From NCBI RefSeq assembly GCF_900241005.1, contig NZ_OEST01000001.1, positions 806,001-870,000 of the forward strand: a DNA stretch of 64,000 nt, in the 5' to 3' direction. This stretch comes from Bacteroides cutis (GTDB lineage: Bacteria; Bacteroidota; Bacteroidia; Bacteroidales; Bacteroidaceae). The first letter of the stretch is position 1; each line of letters starts with the position of its first letter. Below the pieces are notes generated by a model. That model was not told the origin of the DNA and made no database searches. It saw nothing but the letters and a program-made list of their open reading frames with translations. A program made the position numbers and the translations under genes. Below, in pieces: positions 28,749-37,326 of the stretch.

Positions 28749-29419
28749 TGAAGATGAAGAGACCATTCCTTTTATTTTTGCCGTTCCTGCTGTTTGTTGC
28801 AGGTGCATTTGTTGCCTGTGAAGAAGTGGAAGAAACAGGAAAGTATGATAACTGGCAACCACGTAACGAGGCTTTTATAGACTCTATAAAAGCAGAAACG
28901 GGTGATAATATTTTAGCGCCTACGGTAGATGCGGCTAATGACATGAAGATTGGTAAGCTGTATGCTATTCCGGTTAGTAGCAGTAGTTATCCTTCCCAAT
29001 ACATATATTGTAAAAAACTTGTTGAGAACAAAGACGGGGAACGTCCTAATTTTTCAGGATATCACTCTACTGTGAGTGCTTATTATTACGGAACATTGAT
29101 AACGGGTGATGAATTTGATGGTAATTTTGATGGTTATGGTTCCTTTGATCGAAATATCCCTGTGCTTTCATTGCCGGAAAATGGTGAATGGCCGAAAGAG
29201 GGGAAATGGCCGACAGTTTTTGACTCTCCTTCTACTTTTACAGTAACCGGTGTTATTATAGGTTGGACATGGGCTTTGCAGTATATGCGTACAGGAGAAC
29301 GTTGGATGTTATACATTCCATGGCAAAGTGCTTATGGCTCCAGTGGAAATTCATCCGGAACAATTCCCGGTTACTCAACGTTGACATTTGATATTATATT
29401 GAACAGTATTGTTGAATAA
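28748..29419 (+). CDS. FKBP-type peptidyl-prolyl isomerase-like lipoprotein
   Basis: The 223-aa protein has a lipoprotein signal with Cys near residue 25 (AFVACEEVEE). The C-terminal part (about 120-223) reads as an FKBP domain: VTGVIIGWTWALQYMRTGE, RWMLYIPWQSAYG, IPGYSTLTFDIIL. An N-terminal domain typical of Bacteroides FKBP-like lipoproteins precedes it. It should assist folding of secreted proteins at the membrane. Some aromatic and Asp residues of the canonical active site are hard to place, so isomerase activity is not certain. It is downstream of glyS and ends in a strong terminator. Confidence 0.75.
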   Translation: MKMKRPFLLFLPFLLFVAGAFVACEEVEETGKYDNWQPRNEAFIDSIKAETGDNILAPTVDAANDMKIGKLYAIPVSSSSYPSQYIYCKKLVENKDGERPNFSGYHSTVSAYYYGTLITGDEFDGNFDGYGSFDRNIPVLSLPENGEWPKEGKWPTVFDSPSTFTVTGVIIGWTWALQYMRTGERWMLYIPWQSAYGSSGNSSGTIPGYSTLTFDIILNSIVE

Positions 29420-29440
29420 ATAGTCATTTAGTACTTATAG

Positions 29441-29484
29441 AAAAGGGTGGCAAAGAAAATATTCTTTAATTTGCTGCCCTTTTT
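29441..29484 (+). terminator. Terminator after FKBP-like gene
   Basis: A 14-bp stem including two G-U pairs (29441-29454 with 29470-29483) encloses an AT-rich loop and is followed by T-rich sequence. Confidence 0.8.
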
Positions 29485-29535
29485 ATATTTAGAAAAAGAT
29501 TATCTTCGTTTGATAAATAAAAAACCTTTTTAACA

Positions 29536-31494
29536 ATGAAATCTATTAACCGACTGTTATTAATTGTATGCCTATTCTTGGGTATCATTTCCAAGGCATA
29601 TGCTGCGGTAAATCCGAAACCTTTTGTGATCCCTGAACTTCAAGAATGGAAAGGAGAGGAGGGGGTATTTACTCCTTCGTCTCATAGCCGTATTGTATAT
29701 TCACCTAAAAATCCCGATTTAAAGCGGATAGCTGATGCCTTTGCCGAAGATTATAATGAAATGTTTGGAGTAAAACCGGAAGTGGTTGCCGGAAAAGGAA
29801 AAACCGGTGATTTCATACTTACCCTTCGTGCGGATAAAAAGTTAGGTAAAGAAGGCTATATGGTGAAAGTTACCGACCGTGTATCTGTCTCTGCTCCCGA
29901 AACCGTTGGGGTATACTGGGCTACCCGTACTTTGTTGCAAATAAGTGAGCAGTCTGTCCAACATTGTTTGCCAAAAGGGACTGTCCGTGATTTTCCGGAA
30001 TATGCAGTCCGTGGTTTTATGCTCGATTGCGGGCGTAAATTTATCCCTATGGCTTTCTTGCGGGATTATGTAAAGATTATGGCTTATTACAAAATGAATA
30101 CTTTCCAAATTCATCTTAATGATAACGGTTTCAAGCAGTTCTTTGAACATGACTGGTCAAAAACTTATGCCGCTTTTCGATTGGAATCGGATACTTATCC
30201 CGGATTGGTTGCTCGTGACGGATATTATACCAAAAAGGAATTTATCAATCTTCAAATATTGGCCGAAGATAATTTCGTGGAGATTATTCCGGAAATAGAT
30301 GCTCCCGCGCATACTTTGGCATTTACCCATTATCGTCCGGAGATAGGTAGCAAAGAGTATGGTATGGATCATCTGGACCTATCGAATCCTGAGACTTATA
30401 CCTTTATGGATGGGCTGTTTCGTGAATATCTGGAAGGTAATTCTCCCGTATTCCGTGGAAAACGTGTACACATTGGTACAGATGAGTACTCTAATGCAAA
30501 GAAGGATGTGGTAGAGAAATTTCGTGCTTTTACCGACCGTTATATACGTTATGTAGAGAGTTTTGGCAAGCAAGTTTGTGTATGGGGAGCTTTGACACAT
30601 GCTAAAGGCGATACTCCCGTAAAGTCGGAAAATGTGATAATGAATGCATGGTATAACGGTTATGCCGATCCGGAAGAAATGATTAAGCAAGGATATAGAC
30701 TTATCAGTATTCCTGATGGCATGCTTTATATTGTACCTGCAGCAGGTTATTATTATGATTATTTGAATATAGAGAAACTTTATAATGAGTGGACTCCTGC
30801 ACATATAGGAAAGGTCGTTTTTGAGGAGAACCATCCGTCTATCCTTGGTGGAATGTTTGCTTTATGGAACGATCATGTGGGTAACGGGATATCAGTTAAG
30901 GATATTCATCATCGTGCATTTCCGGCTATACAGACATTGGCTGTAAAAATGTGGGACGGAAAGAAAACCACATTGCCTTTTACTGTATTTAATCAGGAAA
31001 GGAATGTGTTGAGCGAAGCACCGGGCATCAATCTGTCTGGCCGTATAAAACAAACTTATGAACAAGGCATTGTATTGCCGGATAGCAAATTACCTTTGCG
31101 TGAAGTTGGTTATAATTATCTGGTATCTTTTGATGTGGAAGGAGCGGATGAAGCTAAAGGAACTGAATTGTTTCGTTCGCCTGATGCCGTATTTTATCTT
31201 TCGGATCCGGTGAAAGGATTATTGGGATTTGTCAGGGATGGTTATCTGAATACGTTTAATTACCGTGTCTTACCGGGCGAGAAGGTGAATATTGGTATCA
31301 GTGGAGATAATCGTGTGACACGGTTGTTGGTAAATGGAAAGGTAGTAGAAGAACTCAATGTTCAGAAACTTTTTTTTAATGGAGGAAAGGATTCGATGAG
31401 GTATGTCCGCACTTTGGTGTTTCCATTGGAGAAGACCGGGAAATTTAAAAGTAGGATAACGAATTTAAAAGTTATTCCAATACCTGCACAATAA
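29536..31494 (+). CDS. GH20 beta-N-acetylhexosaminidase
   Basis: The 652-aa protein has a signal peptide (ends KAYA). An N-terminal GH20b domain precedes the GH20 barrel: RGFMLDCGRKFIP near residue 160, the catalytic Asp316-Glu317 pair in HIGTDEYS, then an NAWYNGY strand and the substrate-closing tryptophan region. A C-terminal beta domain follows the barrel. It removes terminal GlcNAc or GalNAc from glycans in the periplasm or at the surface. It converges on the MurNAc-salvage operon and could supply it by trimming GlcNAc from peptidoglycan chains, but host or dietary glycans are equally possible. Confidence 0.92.
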   Translation: MKSINRLLLIVCLFLGIISKAYAAVNPKPFVIPELQEWKGEEGVFTPSSHSRIVYSPKNPDLKRIADAFAEDYNEMFGVKPEVVAGKGKTGDFILTLRADKKLGKEGYMVKVTDRVSVSAPETVGVYWATRTLLQISEQSVQHCLPKGTVRDFPEYAVRGFMLDCGRKFIPMAFLRDYVKIMAYYKMNTFQIHLNDNGFKQFFEHDWSKTYAAFRLESDTYPGLVARDGYYTKKEFINLQILAEDNFVEIIPEIDAPAHTLAFTHYRPEIGSKEYGMDHLDLSNPETYTFMDGLFREYLEGNSPVFRGKRVHIGTDEYSNAKKDVVEKFRAFTDRYIRYVESFGKQVCVWGALTHAKGDTPVKSENVIMNAWYNGYADPEEMIKQGYRLISIPDGMLYIVPAAGYYYDYLNIEKLYNEWTPAHIGKVVFEENHPSILGGMFALWNDHVGNGISVKDIHHRAFPAIQTLAVKMWDGKKTTLPFTVFNQERNVLSEAPGINLSGRIKQTYEQGIVLPDSKLPLREVGYNYLVSFDVEGADEAKGTELFRSPDAVFYLSDPVKGLLGFVRDGYLNTFNYRVLPGEKVNIGISGDNRVTRLLVNGKVVEELNVQKLFFNGGKDSMRYVRTLVFPLEKTGKFKSRITNLKVIPIPAQ

Positions 31495-31540
31495 GGAATG
31501 CTGGTATATAATTGCATATTTGATGTTATAAATAATTTGT

Positions 31541-31568
31541 GGGAAGAAATGTAATCGCATTTCTTCCC
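31541..31568. terminator. Hairpin between GH20 and murQ
   Basis: GGGAAGAAATG (31541-31551) and CATTTCTTCCC (31558-31568) form an 11-bp stem between the converging genes. U-tracts are weak on both sides. Confidence 0.55.
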
Positions 31569-32384
31569 TTATTTTGTCCGGTAGGCATCCACCGCTTTTT
31601 TGACGGAGCCATGCATCGTCAGTAGCGTTTTGGCCTTTTCATAATCAAGACCTAATTCTTCTACAAGTATACGGGTACCACGGTCTATCAGTTTTTTGTT
31701 GCTGAGTTGCATGTTTACCATTTTGTTGCCTTTTACACGTCCCAGCTGTATCATTACAGAGGTTGTAATCATATTCAAAATCATCTTCTGACCAGTTCCG
31801 GATTTCATGCGGGAGCTTCCAGTCACGTATTCCGGACCTACAATCATTTCGATAGGTATATCAGCCGCTGCAGCCATCGGTGAGCCGGGATTACTGGTGA
31901 TACACCCCGTCAAGATGCCATGTGCACGTGCCTCACGCATGGCACCGATAACATACGGAGTAGTACCGGAAGCAGCAATACCGATGACTATATCTTTGTT
32001 GGTGATATTTCGTTCCACTAATTCTTCCCAACCACGATGAATGTCATCTTCTGCGTTTTCTACCGGGTTGCGTAGGGCTGTGTCTCCACCGGCAATCAGA
32101 CCGATAACTAATGTGGAAGGCATTCCGAACGTGGGAGGTATTTCAGAAGCGTCAAGTACACCGAGGCGTCCACTGGTACCTGCACCCATATAGAAGATAC
32201 GTCCGCCCTGCTTCATGCGTGGGATGATTTGAAGTACTAATTTCTCTATTTGAGGAATTGCTTTCTGTACAGCAAGTGCTACTTTCTGATCTTCCGTATT
32301 GATATCTTCCAGAATTTCACGGACTGATTTCTTCTCCAGGTCATTGTAAAGTGAAGGTTGCTCTGAGATTTTTAGGAATGTCAT
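31569..32384 (-). CDS. murQ: N-acetylmuramic acid 6-phosphate etherase
   Basis: The 271-aa SIS-domain protein cleaves the lactyl ether of MurNAc-6-phosphate to GlcNAc-6-phosphate and lactate. Family motifs are intact: GAGTSGRLGVLDASEIPPTFG-type sequence near residue 70-90 with the catalytic Glu of DASE, GGDTALRNPVENAEDD, and SSRMKSGTGQKMILNM. It is slightly shorter than the roughly 300-aa E. coli enzyme at the C-terminus. It is the last gene of the salvage operon, 14 bp after the sugar kinase that should produce its substrate. Confidence 0.95.
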   Translation of the reverse strand: MTFLKISEQPSLYNDLEKKSVREILEDINTEDQKVALAVQKAIPQIEKLVLQIIPRMKQGGRIFYMGAGTSGRLGVLDASEIPPTFGMPSTLVIGLIAGGDTALRNPVENAEDDIHRGWEELVERNITNKDIVIGIAASGTTPYVIGAMREARAHGILTGCITSNPGSPMAAAADIPIEMIVGPEYVTGSSRMKSGTGQKMILNMITTSVMIQLGRVKGNKMVNMQLSNKKLIDRGTRILVEELGLDYEKAKTLLTMHGSVKKAVDAYRTK

Positions 32385-32398
32385 GGATATGATGAGAT

Positions 32399-33268
32399 TT
32401 ATGATGAATAGTTTATGGCTGGCGAAATATGACTGTGGTACTGAATTAACCCTTCCATTGGACTCTTGAGGATAGTGCCCACCCGAATGCTCATTTCCTG
32501 TGTAGCTTCTACCAAAATCTCTTGATAATAGAAAGCTATGGAACCGATGAAGTGTATTTTATATTCCCGGTAATTCTCATATTGCATGACGTTACGTTGA
32601 AGAAATGCTTTAAAACTGTTCAGCACCAATGAGTGAATACATGGTTCATGCAGATTTTGTGCCAGAAATGGGGAGAGACTGGCAAGAAAACGATTAGGAA
32701 ATGGTTTGCGATACACGCGATCAATGATATCAGCGGGAGTCAAGTTGAACTGTTGAAGGAACTTCTCTTTAATCTCAGGGCTTGTCTGGTTTTTTAGAAT
32801 ATCGCCTACCAGTAGTTTACCCAATACGGCACCACTACCTTCGTCACCAAGAATAAATCCTAATGGAGATACATTGGCTACAATCTCTTTTCCGTTATAG
32901 TAACAAGAATTGGATCCTGTACCCATGATGCAGGCAATACCTGCCGAATGTCCGCAGAGTCCTCGTGCGGCTGCCAACATGTCGGTACTGACTTCTACTT
33001 CCTCTTTTACATTGAGGTGGCGGGTAATGGCGCGGTACATCATGTCTATTTTATCTGGGAAACCGCATCCCGCGCCATAAAAGTATACAGCATCTAGTTC
33101 ATTGTTTTGTAACTGTGGCAACAGTGCCGTTGTAATTTCATTGCTGATTTCTTCTTCTGACTGGAAAAAGGGATTTGTACCTTTCGTGAAAATTTGCTGG
33201 AGGAGCTGTCCATCTTCCACAACACACCAGTCGGTTTTTGTAGAGCCACTGTCTGCTATGAGTATCAT
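32399..33268 (-). CDS. BadF/BadG-type amino-sugar kinase (MurNAc or GlcNAc kinase)
   Basis: The 289-aa protein belongs to the ASKHA-fold BadF/BadG/BcrA/D family of N-acetylglucosamine kinases. Visible are the phosphate-1 loop ADSGSTKTDW (residues 5-14), STDMLAAARG with a candidate catalytic Asp, GIACIMGTGSNSC (phosphate-2) and the glycine-rich LGDEGSGAVLG (adenosine motif). Sitting directly before murQ, it most likely phosphorylates MurNAc at the 6-hydroxyl, the role described for MurK in Tannerella. A second related kinase is encoded on the other strand at 42722-43561. Confidence 0.88.
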   Translation of the reverse strand: MILIADSGSTKTDWCVVEDGQLLQQIFTKGTNPFFQSEEEISNEITTALLPQLQNNELDAVYFYGAGCGFPDKIDMMYRAITRHLNVKEEVEVSTDMLAAARGLCGHSAGIACIMGTGSNSCYYNGKEIVANVSPLGFILGDEGSGAVLGKLLVGDILKNQTSPEIKEKFLQQFNLTPADIIDRVYRKPFPNRFLASLSPFLAQNLHEPCIHSLVLNSFKAFLQRNVMQYENYREYKIHFIGSIAFYYQEILVEATQEMSIRVGTILKSPMEGLIQYHSHISPAINYSS

Positions 33269-33286
33269 ATATTTAATGTTTAATGA

Positions 33287-34474
33287 TTATAACTTGATAT
33301 ATATCTTCCGTTTGTAAAGTTGGTAACCGATACACCAATTAATTCCGACAAATAGTAATGCGTATACCAGTGAACCACTAGTTCCACCGAATATAGGCAT
33401 CAGGATTAGTTTATATAGAAATCCGTGTATACTGATATTACCACCTTCCCACGGGAAACTGATACTACCGAAGAGTATGGCGAGTATACTTCCTAAAACG
33501 TACATAAACAACGGATTTATGCCGAATGCTTCAAAGAATATACTCCATTTCTTATAACCTTTCACATCGATAATCCAGATAAGTAGTACAAGGAAACTCG
33601 AAGCCAGTCCATAAGTAGTAAGTACAAATGTGGGAGACCATATCTTTTTGTTGATTGGGCAACCATAGCTCAGCAGGAGACCTGCGAATGTAAGGGTAGT
33701 ACCAATCAGGAATAATTTAATCAGATGTGAATTGAGCATATCGGTACGATCTTTGTTGATTTTCTTGCTTTCCAACATCAAACGTCCTATACAGAAACCT
33801 AAAAGAACATGGGCAATGGCGGGTATTGTACTTAGTACACCTTCCGGATCAAGAACATTGGGGTTATACATGTGTGCGGGAGTAAGGATGGCGCGGTCCG
33901 CTATGAAAAGAATGTTAGTCTCATTATAGGCGAAGCCGTTGCCACAAAACAACAGGATAAAATAACCTGCCAACAGGATTGCGATGAGGTAAGGGATATA
34001 TCGATGGTTTATGATAAGTACAATGATGGCAGTAACACCGTAGCAGATACCAAGACGTTGCATGACACCAAGAATACGAATGTGGTCGAATGTCCAGATT
34101 GCATTCCAAAGTTTTTCACTGGAACCGAGATTATCGGGGGCAGAACCCCAATAATAACAGAACTGCGAAAACCAACCTATAGCCATACCTATAAGAAAGA
34201 TGAGGATAGTCCGTTTCAGAATTTTCCATATAGTGGAGTAGCTGATTTCAAAGTTATACTTCTTTAAAGATATATAGGTCGAAATTCCCATGATAAACAT
34301 AAAAAAAGGAAAAACCAGGTCGGTGGGAGTCAGACCGTTCCATTCGGCATGGCGTAAGGGAGCGTAGATGTGTGACCATGTTCCCGGATTATTCACCAGG
34401 ATCATACCAGCAATGGTGATACCACGAAGGATGTCGAGGGCAAGAATACGTTTGTTTATCTTGGAATTATTCAT
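33287..34474 (-). CDS. DUF5009/COG4299 membrane protein, candidate MurNAc transporter (MurT-like)
   Basis: The 395-aa polytopic protein with about 10-11 hydrophobic helices has the YeiB/HGSNAT-like start LDILRGITIAGMILVNNPG and NGLTPTDLVFPFFMFIMG. Annotation tools would call it a heparan-alpha-glucosaminide N-acetyltransferase-like or DUF5009 protein. In Tannerella forsythia a membrane protein encoded beside murK and murQ was shown to carry MurNAc (MurT); my recollection is that it belongs to this family, so the same role is plausible here. It is 18 bp upstream of the kinase gene. Transport versus acyl transfer is not settled by sequence. Confidence 0.72.
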   Translation of the reverse strand: MNNSKINKRILALDILRGITIAGMILVNNPGTWSHIYAPLRHAEWNGLTPTDLVFPFFMFIMGISTYISLKKYNFEISYSTIWKILKRTILIFLIGMAIGWFSQFCYYWGSAPDNLGSSEKLWNAIWTFDHIRILGVMQRLGICYGVTAIIVLIINHRYIPYLIAILLAGYFILLFCGNGFAYNETNILFIADRAILTPAHMYNPNVLDPEGVLSTIPAIAHVLLGFCIGRLMLESKKINKDRTDMLNSHLIKLFLIGTTLTFAGLLLSYGCPINKKIWSPTFVLTTYGLASSFLVLLIWIIDVKGYKKWSIFFEAFGINPLFMYVLGSILAILFGSISFPWEGGNISIHGFLYKLILMPIFGGTSGSLVYALLFVGINWCIGYQLYKRKIYIKL

Positions 34475-34486
34475 TGGAGTTATAGG

Positions 34487-35872
34487 TTATGAGTTTTTTG
34501 ATAGTGAAGATGTTGCTTTTCCGTATTCCGGATCAATCTTTTTATCAATAAGATAAGTGACTGCCAATGTTGCCAGGCAGCAAGCCATCACCATCCAGAA
34601 GAAGTTGACATAGCCGATGGCCTCCTCTATATATCCGGCTATAAATCCGGGCAACATCATGCTCAGTGCCATGAAAGCGGTACAGATAGCATAGTGCGAG
34701 GTCTTGAATTCTCCTTCTGAGAAGTACATCATATAAAGCATATAGGCTGTAAACCCGAAACCATAACCAAACTGCTCGATAGAAACAGCAATACTTATCA
34801 ACGTGATATTTTCAGGTTGAACGATGGCTAAATAAACGAATGTGAGACAGGGTAATGTCATACAGGTAGCCATGAGCCATAATGAGTGTTTTAACCCTCG
34901 GCGTGAAGCATAAACTCCTCCTGCAATACCTCCGGCAAGTAAGGCGATGGTACCAATGGTACCATATACGATACCAACTACATCTGTGTCCAGTCCCAAA
35001 CCACCACTTTCAATGGAATGTACCAGAAAAGGCTGACACATTTTGATAAGGAAACCTTCGGGTAGGCGATATAGCAACATGAAAGTTATGGCAAGCAATA
35101 CATCAGGCTTTTTGACGAAAGTAATGAACGAATTGGCTAGTTCTGTTATCTTTGACTCTTGAGTTGGACGGGCATTATCAACCGGCACATTATCGGCTGT
35201 ACGTGTTTTGTCTTCCTTTGAACGTGGCAGGGCAAAAGTATGGTAGAGGGTTACAAGACAGAATACAACAGCTGCACAACCTAACGTCACTTGCCAGGAG
35301 AAAGGAATGTCACCGGTACTTTTTTCCAATATGCCTGCAATGAATACCAGTATACCTTGCCCGAATACGGAGGCTACTCGATAGAATGTACTTCGTATGC
35401 CTATGAAAGCAGCTTGACTACTGGGACTGTGAACCAACATGTAAAAACCGTCGGCTGCTATGTCGTGTGTGGCAGAAGCGAATGCTGTGATAATAAATAA
35501 TATCAGTGTAAAGGTGAACATACTTATCGGCGTGTGACCTGAGGTTATCGTCTCTTGTGTGGGATGGGGCAGGCTGATGGTCAGTAGTATCATGAGGAGT
35601 GTCATTACAGCTTGCATAGTGAGAATCCACCAACGTTTGGTCTTTATTATATCTACAATGGGACTCCATATTCCTTTCAAGAACCATGGAAAGTAAAGTA
35701 ATGTAGTAAAAAATGACATATCACCATTGGCTACTCCCATCCTGGTGAACATCATCACTGAAATAGTGTTAACCACAAAGTACGGAATTCCTTCTGCAAA
35801 GTACAGTGTAGGTACCCACCACCAAGGGCTTTTTCCTTTGATATCGTAATTTTTTCCTTTTATACTGTTCAT
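34487..35872 (-). CDS. AmpG-like MFS permease
   Basis: The 461-aa major facilitator protein with about 12 hydrophobic helices starts with WWWVPTLYFAEGIPYFVVN, the characteristic AmpG-type first helix. Further AmpG-like features are GIWSPIVDIIKTKRWW (loop 2-3) and FASATHDIAADG. AmpG carries GlcNAc-anhydroMurNAc muropeptides into the cytoplasm. In this operon it probably imports muropeptides or disaccharides released from the wall. Spacing to the DUF5009 gene is 12 bp. Confidence 0.85.
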   Translation of the reverse strand: MNSIKGKNYDIKGKSPWWWVPTLYFAEGIPYFVVNTISVMMFTRMGVANGDMSFFTTLLYFPWFLKGIWSPIVDIIKTKRWWILTMQAVMTLLMILLTISLPHPTQETITSGHTPISMFTFTLILFIITAFASATHDIAADGFYMLVHSPSSQAAFIGIRSTFYRVASVFGQGILVFIAGILEKSTGDIPFSWQVTLGCAAVVFCLVTLYHTFALPRSKEDKTRTADNVPVDNARPTQESKITELANSFITFVKKPDVLLAITFMLLYRLPEGFLIKMCQPFLVHSIESGGLGLDTDVVGIVYGTIGTIALLAGGIAGGVYASRRGLKHSLWLMATCMTLPCLTFVYLAIVQPENITLISIAVSIEQFGYGFGFTAYMLYMMYFSEGEFKTSHYAICTAFMALSMMLPGFIAGYIEEAIGYVNFFWMVMACCLATLAVTYLIDKKIDPEYGKATSSLSKNS

Positions 35873-35896
35873 GATATTAGTTGTCTATCTATTATG

Positions 35897-37285
35897 TTAT
35901 TCATATAGTTTGTCAATACTTGCTCCAGTATAATAATGTAGAAGAATAGTATCGTACTTAAATCCTTTTTCTCCCATTACTGCTGCACCTATCTGGCAAA
36001 GTCCGACACCATGTCCCCATCCCGCTCCGGTAAGGATAAATCGTCCGGGGATACCTTCGGAAGATATTTCTTCTTTGTCTATCACGAAGGCAGAGCTATA
36101 TAGATGCGATGAGGAGAGTGTCCGCCGGATTTCCAATTCTTTTCCAATGGTAAGAATTTTCTTGGTACCTACTATCTTCAATTTCCAGAGACGTCCCGAG
36201 GTACCACGAGCTATGGGAATAAGATCAATGATTTGCCCATAATCGATGCCGGAACGTTTCAGAATAAGAGTTGAAAGTTCATCTTGTGTATATTCTACCT
36301 TCCAACGGTAGAAATCTGTAGTTTCTTGGTCGTAGTTATTGAGGACTTGGGATAAGATTTTTTTGTCTGTTGTGTTACAGAAAGCTTCCGGTGAGGTACG
36401 TATCCAGTGTTCGGCTTCAGTTTCTTGAGTCAGGTCAATCCTCAAATCTTCATTTCCTATTCTCCATTCTTCATTTTTCACTCTGTAATCTCTTTGCTTC
36501 ACAAGATAGGGATATTTCAGGTCTTCCCAGCAATACTGGAATTCCTCAAAAATACCACCACAACATTTGGAGAAACGGGCATCACAAATCTTACCTTCGT
36601 AAGTCAGTACCTGTCCGCGAGTGGCGGCAATAGCTTGTTTCACAATTCCGGTGGAAGCGCGGGTTATACCTTGATAACGTTGGCAATGGTCGTCTGCACA
36701 AACATCAAATCGGGTATGCTCCTCACGGTCGTACCATTTTAATTGACAATTGGCGGTTAATAGTTGATGGTTGGTCGCACTGTGTTTCATTGTATGGTGT
36801 GGGAAGGCTTTGAAGTGAGGCGCTAATTGCGGATAACGCATTGTGAGTTCCTTCAGATTGGCCAATAACCAACTACGGGAAATCACGGCATGAGCCTTCA
36901 GTAACTCCAATGATGCCGTTGCACTCATTTCACTGGAAATGACACTGATCAAGTAGTCTTCTATGTTAATTATGTTGATACCCGTCAGTTTGCCATCGTC
37001 AACAATAATTTTTAAAGCCCCTTGGAAACGTTGGTTCTCTTTACGTTCCCAGTGGAAGTTGATACCGATGGTGACATTCCATAATTCGAAAGCATCGGTA
37101 AATTCGTGCTGCGGTTCGAACAACAGTTCATCATATCGGTGTCCGTTCCAAAGAATTCTTCCTTTATCATATTTTACAACATGTTTGCCACTGACTTCTA
37201 TACCGTTGATGTGATATGTAGATAGTAGAACGAATTCTATCTGGGAGGCGAATAATATTCCAACCTGTACTTTAGGCTCTTCCAT
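35897..37285 (-). CDS. SpoIID/LytB domain protein lacking a signal peptide
   Basis: The 462-aa protein contains a SpoIID domain: SVISSEMSATASLELLKAH with the candidate catalytic Glu119, CDARFSKCCGG near 234 and the C-terminal signature GAGWGHGVGLCQIGA. SpoIID proteins are lytic transglycosylases acting on peptide-free glycan strands and normally act outside the cytoplasm. Here the protein starts MEEPKVQVGILFASQ with no signal peptide or membrane helix, and no upstream in-frame start is available. Two stretches (about residues 171-183 and 267-287) look like translated intergenic filler. It lies between the DUF4922 and AmpG-like genes of the salvage operon. Confidence 0.83.
   Translation of the reverse strand: MEEPKVQVGILFASQIEFVLLSTYHINGIEVSGKHVVKYDKGRILWNGHRYDELLFEPQHEFTDAFELWNVTIGINFHWERKENQRFQGALKIIVDDGKLTGINIINIEDYLISVISSEMSATASLELLKAHAVISRSWLLANLKELTMRYPQLAPHFKAFPHHTMKHSATNHQLLTANCQLKWYDREEHTRFDVCADDHCQRYQGITRASTGIVKQAIAATRGQVLTYEGKICDARFSKCCGGIFEEFQYCWEDLKYPYLVKQRDYRVKNEEWRIGNEDLRIDLTQETEAEHWIRTSPEAFCNTTDKKILSQVLNNYDQETTDFYRWKVEYTQDELSTLILKRSGIDYGQIIDLIPIARGTSGRLWKLKIVGTKKILTIGKELEIRRTLSSSHLYSSAFVIDKEEISSEGIPGRFILTGAGWGHGVGLCQIGAAVMGEKGFKYDTILLHYYTGASIDKLYE
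36425..36487 (-). repeat. In-frame low-complexity insert 2 in the SpoIID-like gene
   Basis: On the minus strand this segment is purine-rich AGAATGGAGAATAGGAAATG-type sequence, like Bacteroides intergenic filler. It encodes a hydrophilic loop (YRVKNEEWRIGNEDLRIDL) between conserved SpoIID blocks. Confidence 0.5.
36737..36775 (-). repeat. In-frame low-complexity insert 1 in the SpoIID-like gene
   Basis: The minus strand reads ACCATCAACTATTAACCGCC followed by AATTGTCAATT, typical of intergenic oligomer repeats. It is translated as TNHQLLTANCQL just before the conserved KWYDREEH block. Confidence 0.5.
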
Positions 37286-37326
37286 AATCTTTTATATATG
37301 TTTGTTGCTAATCTGCTGCCAGATAC

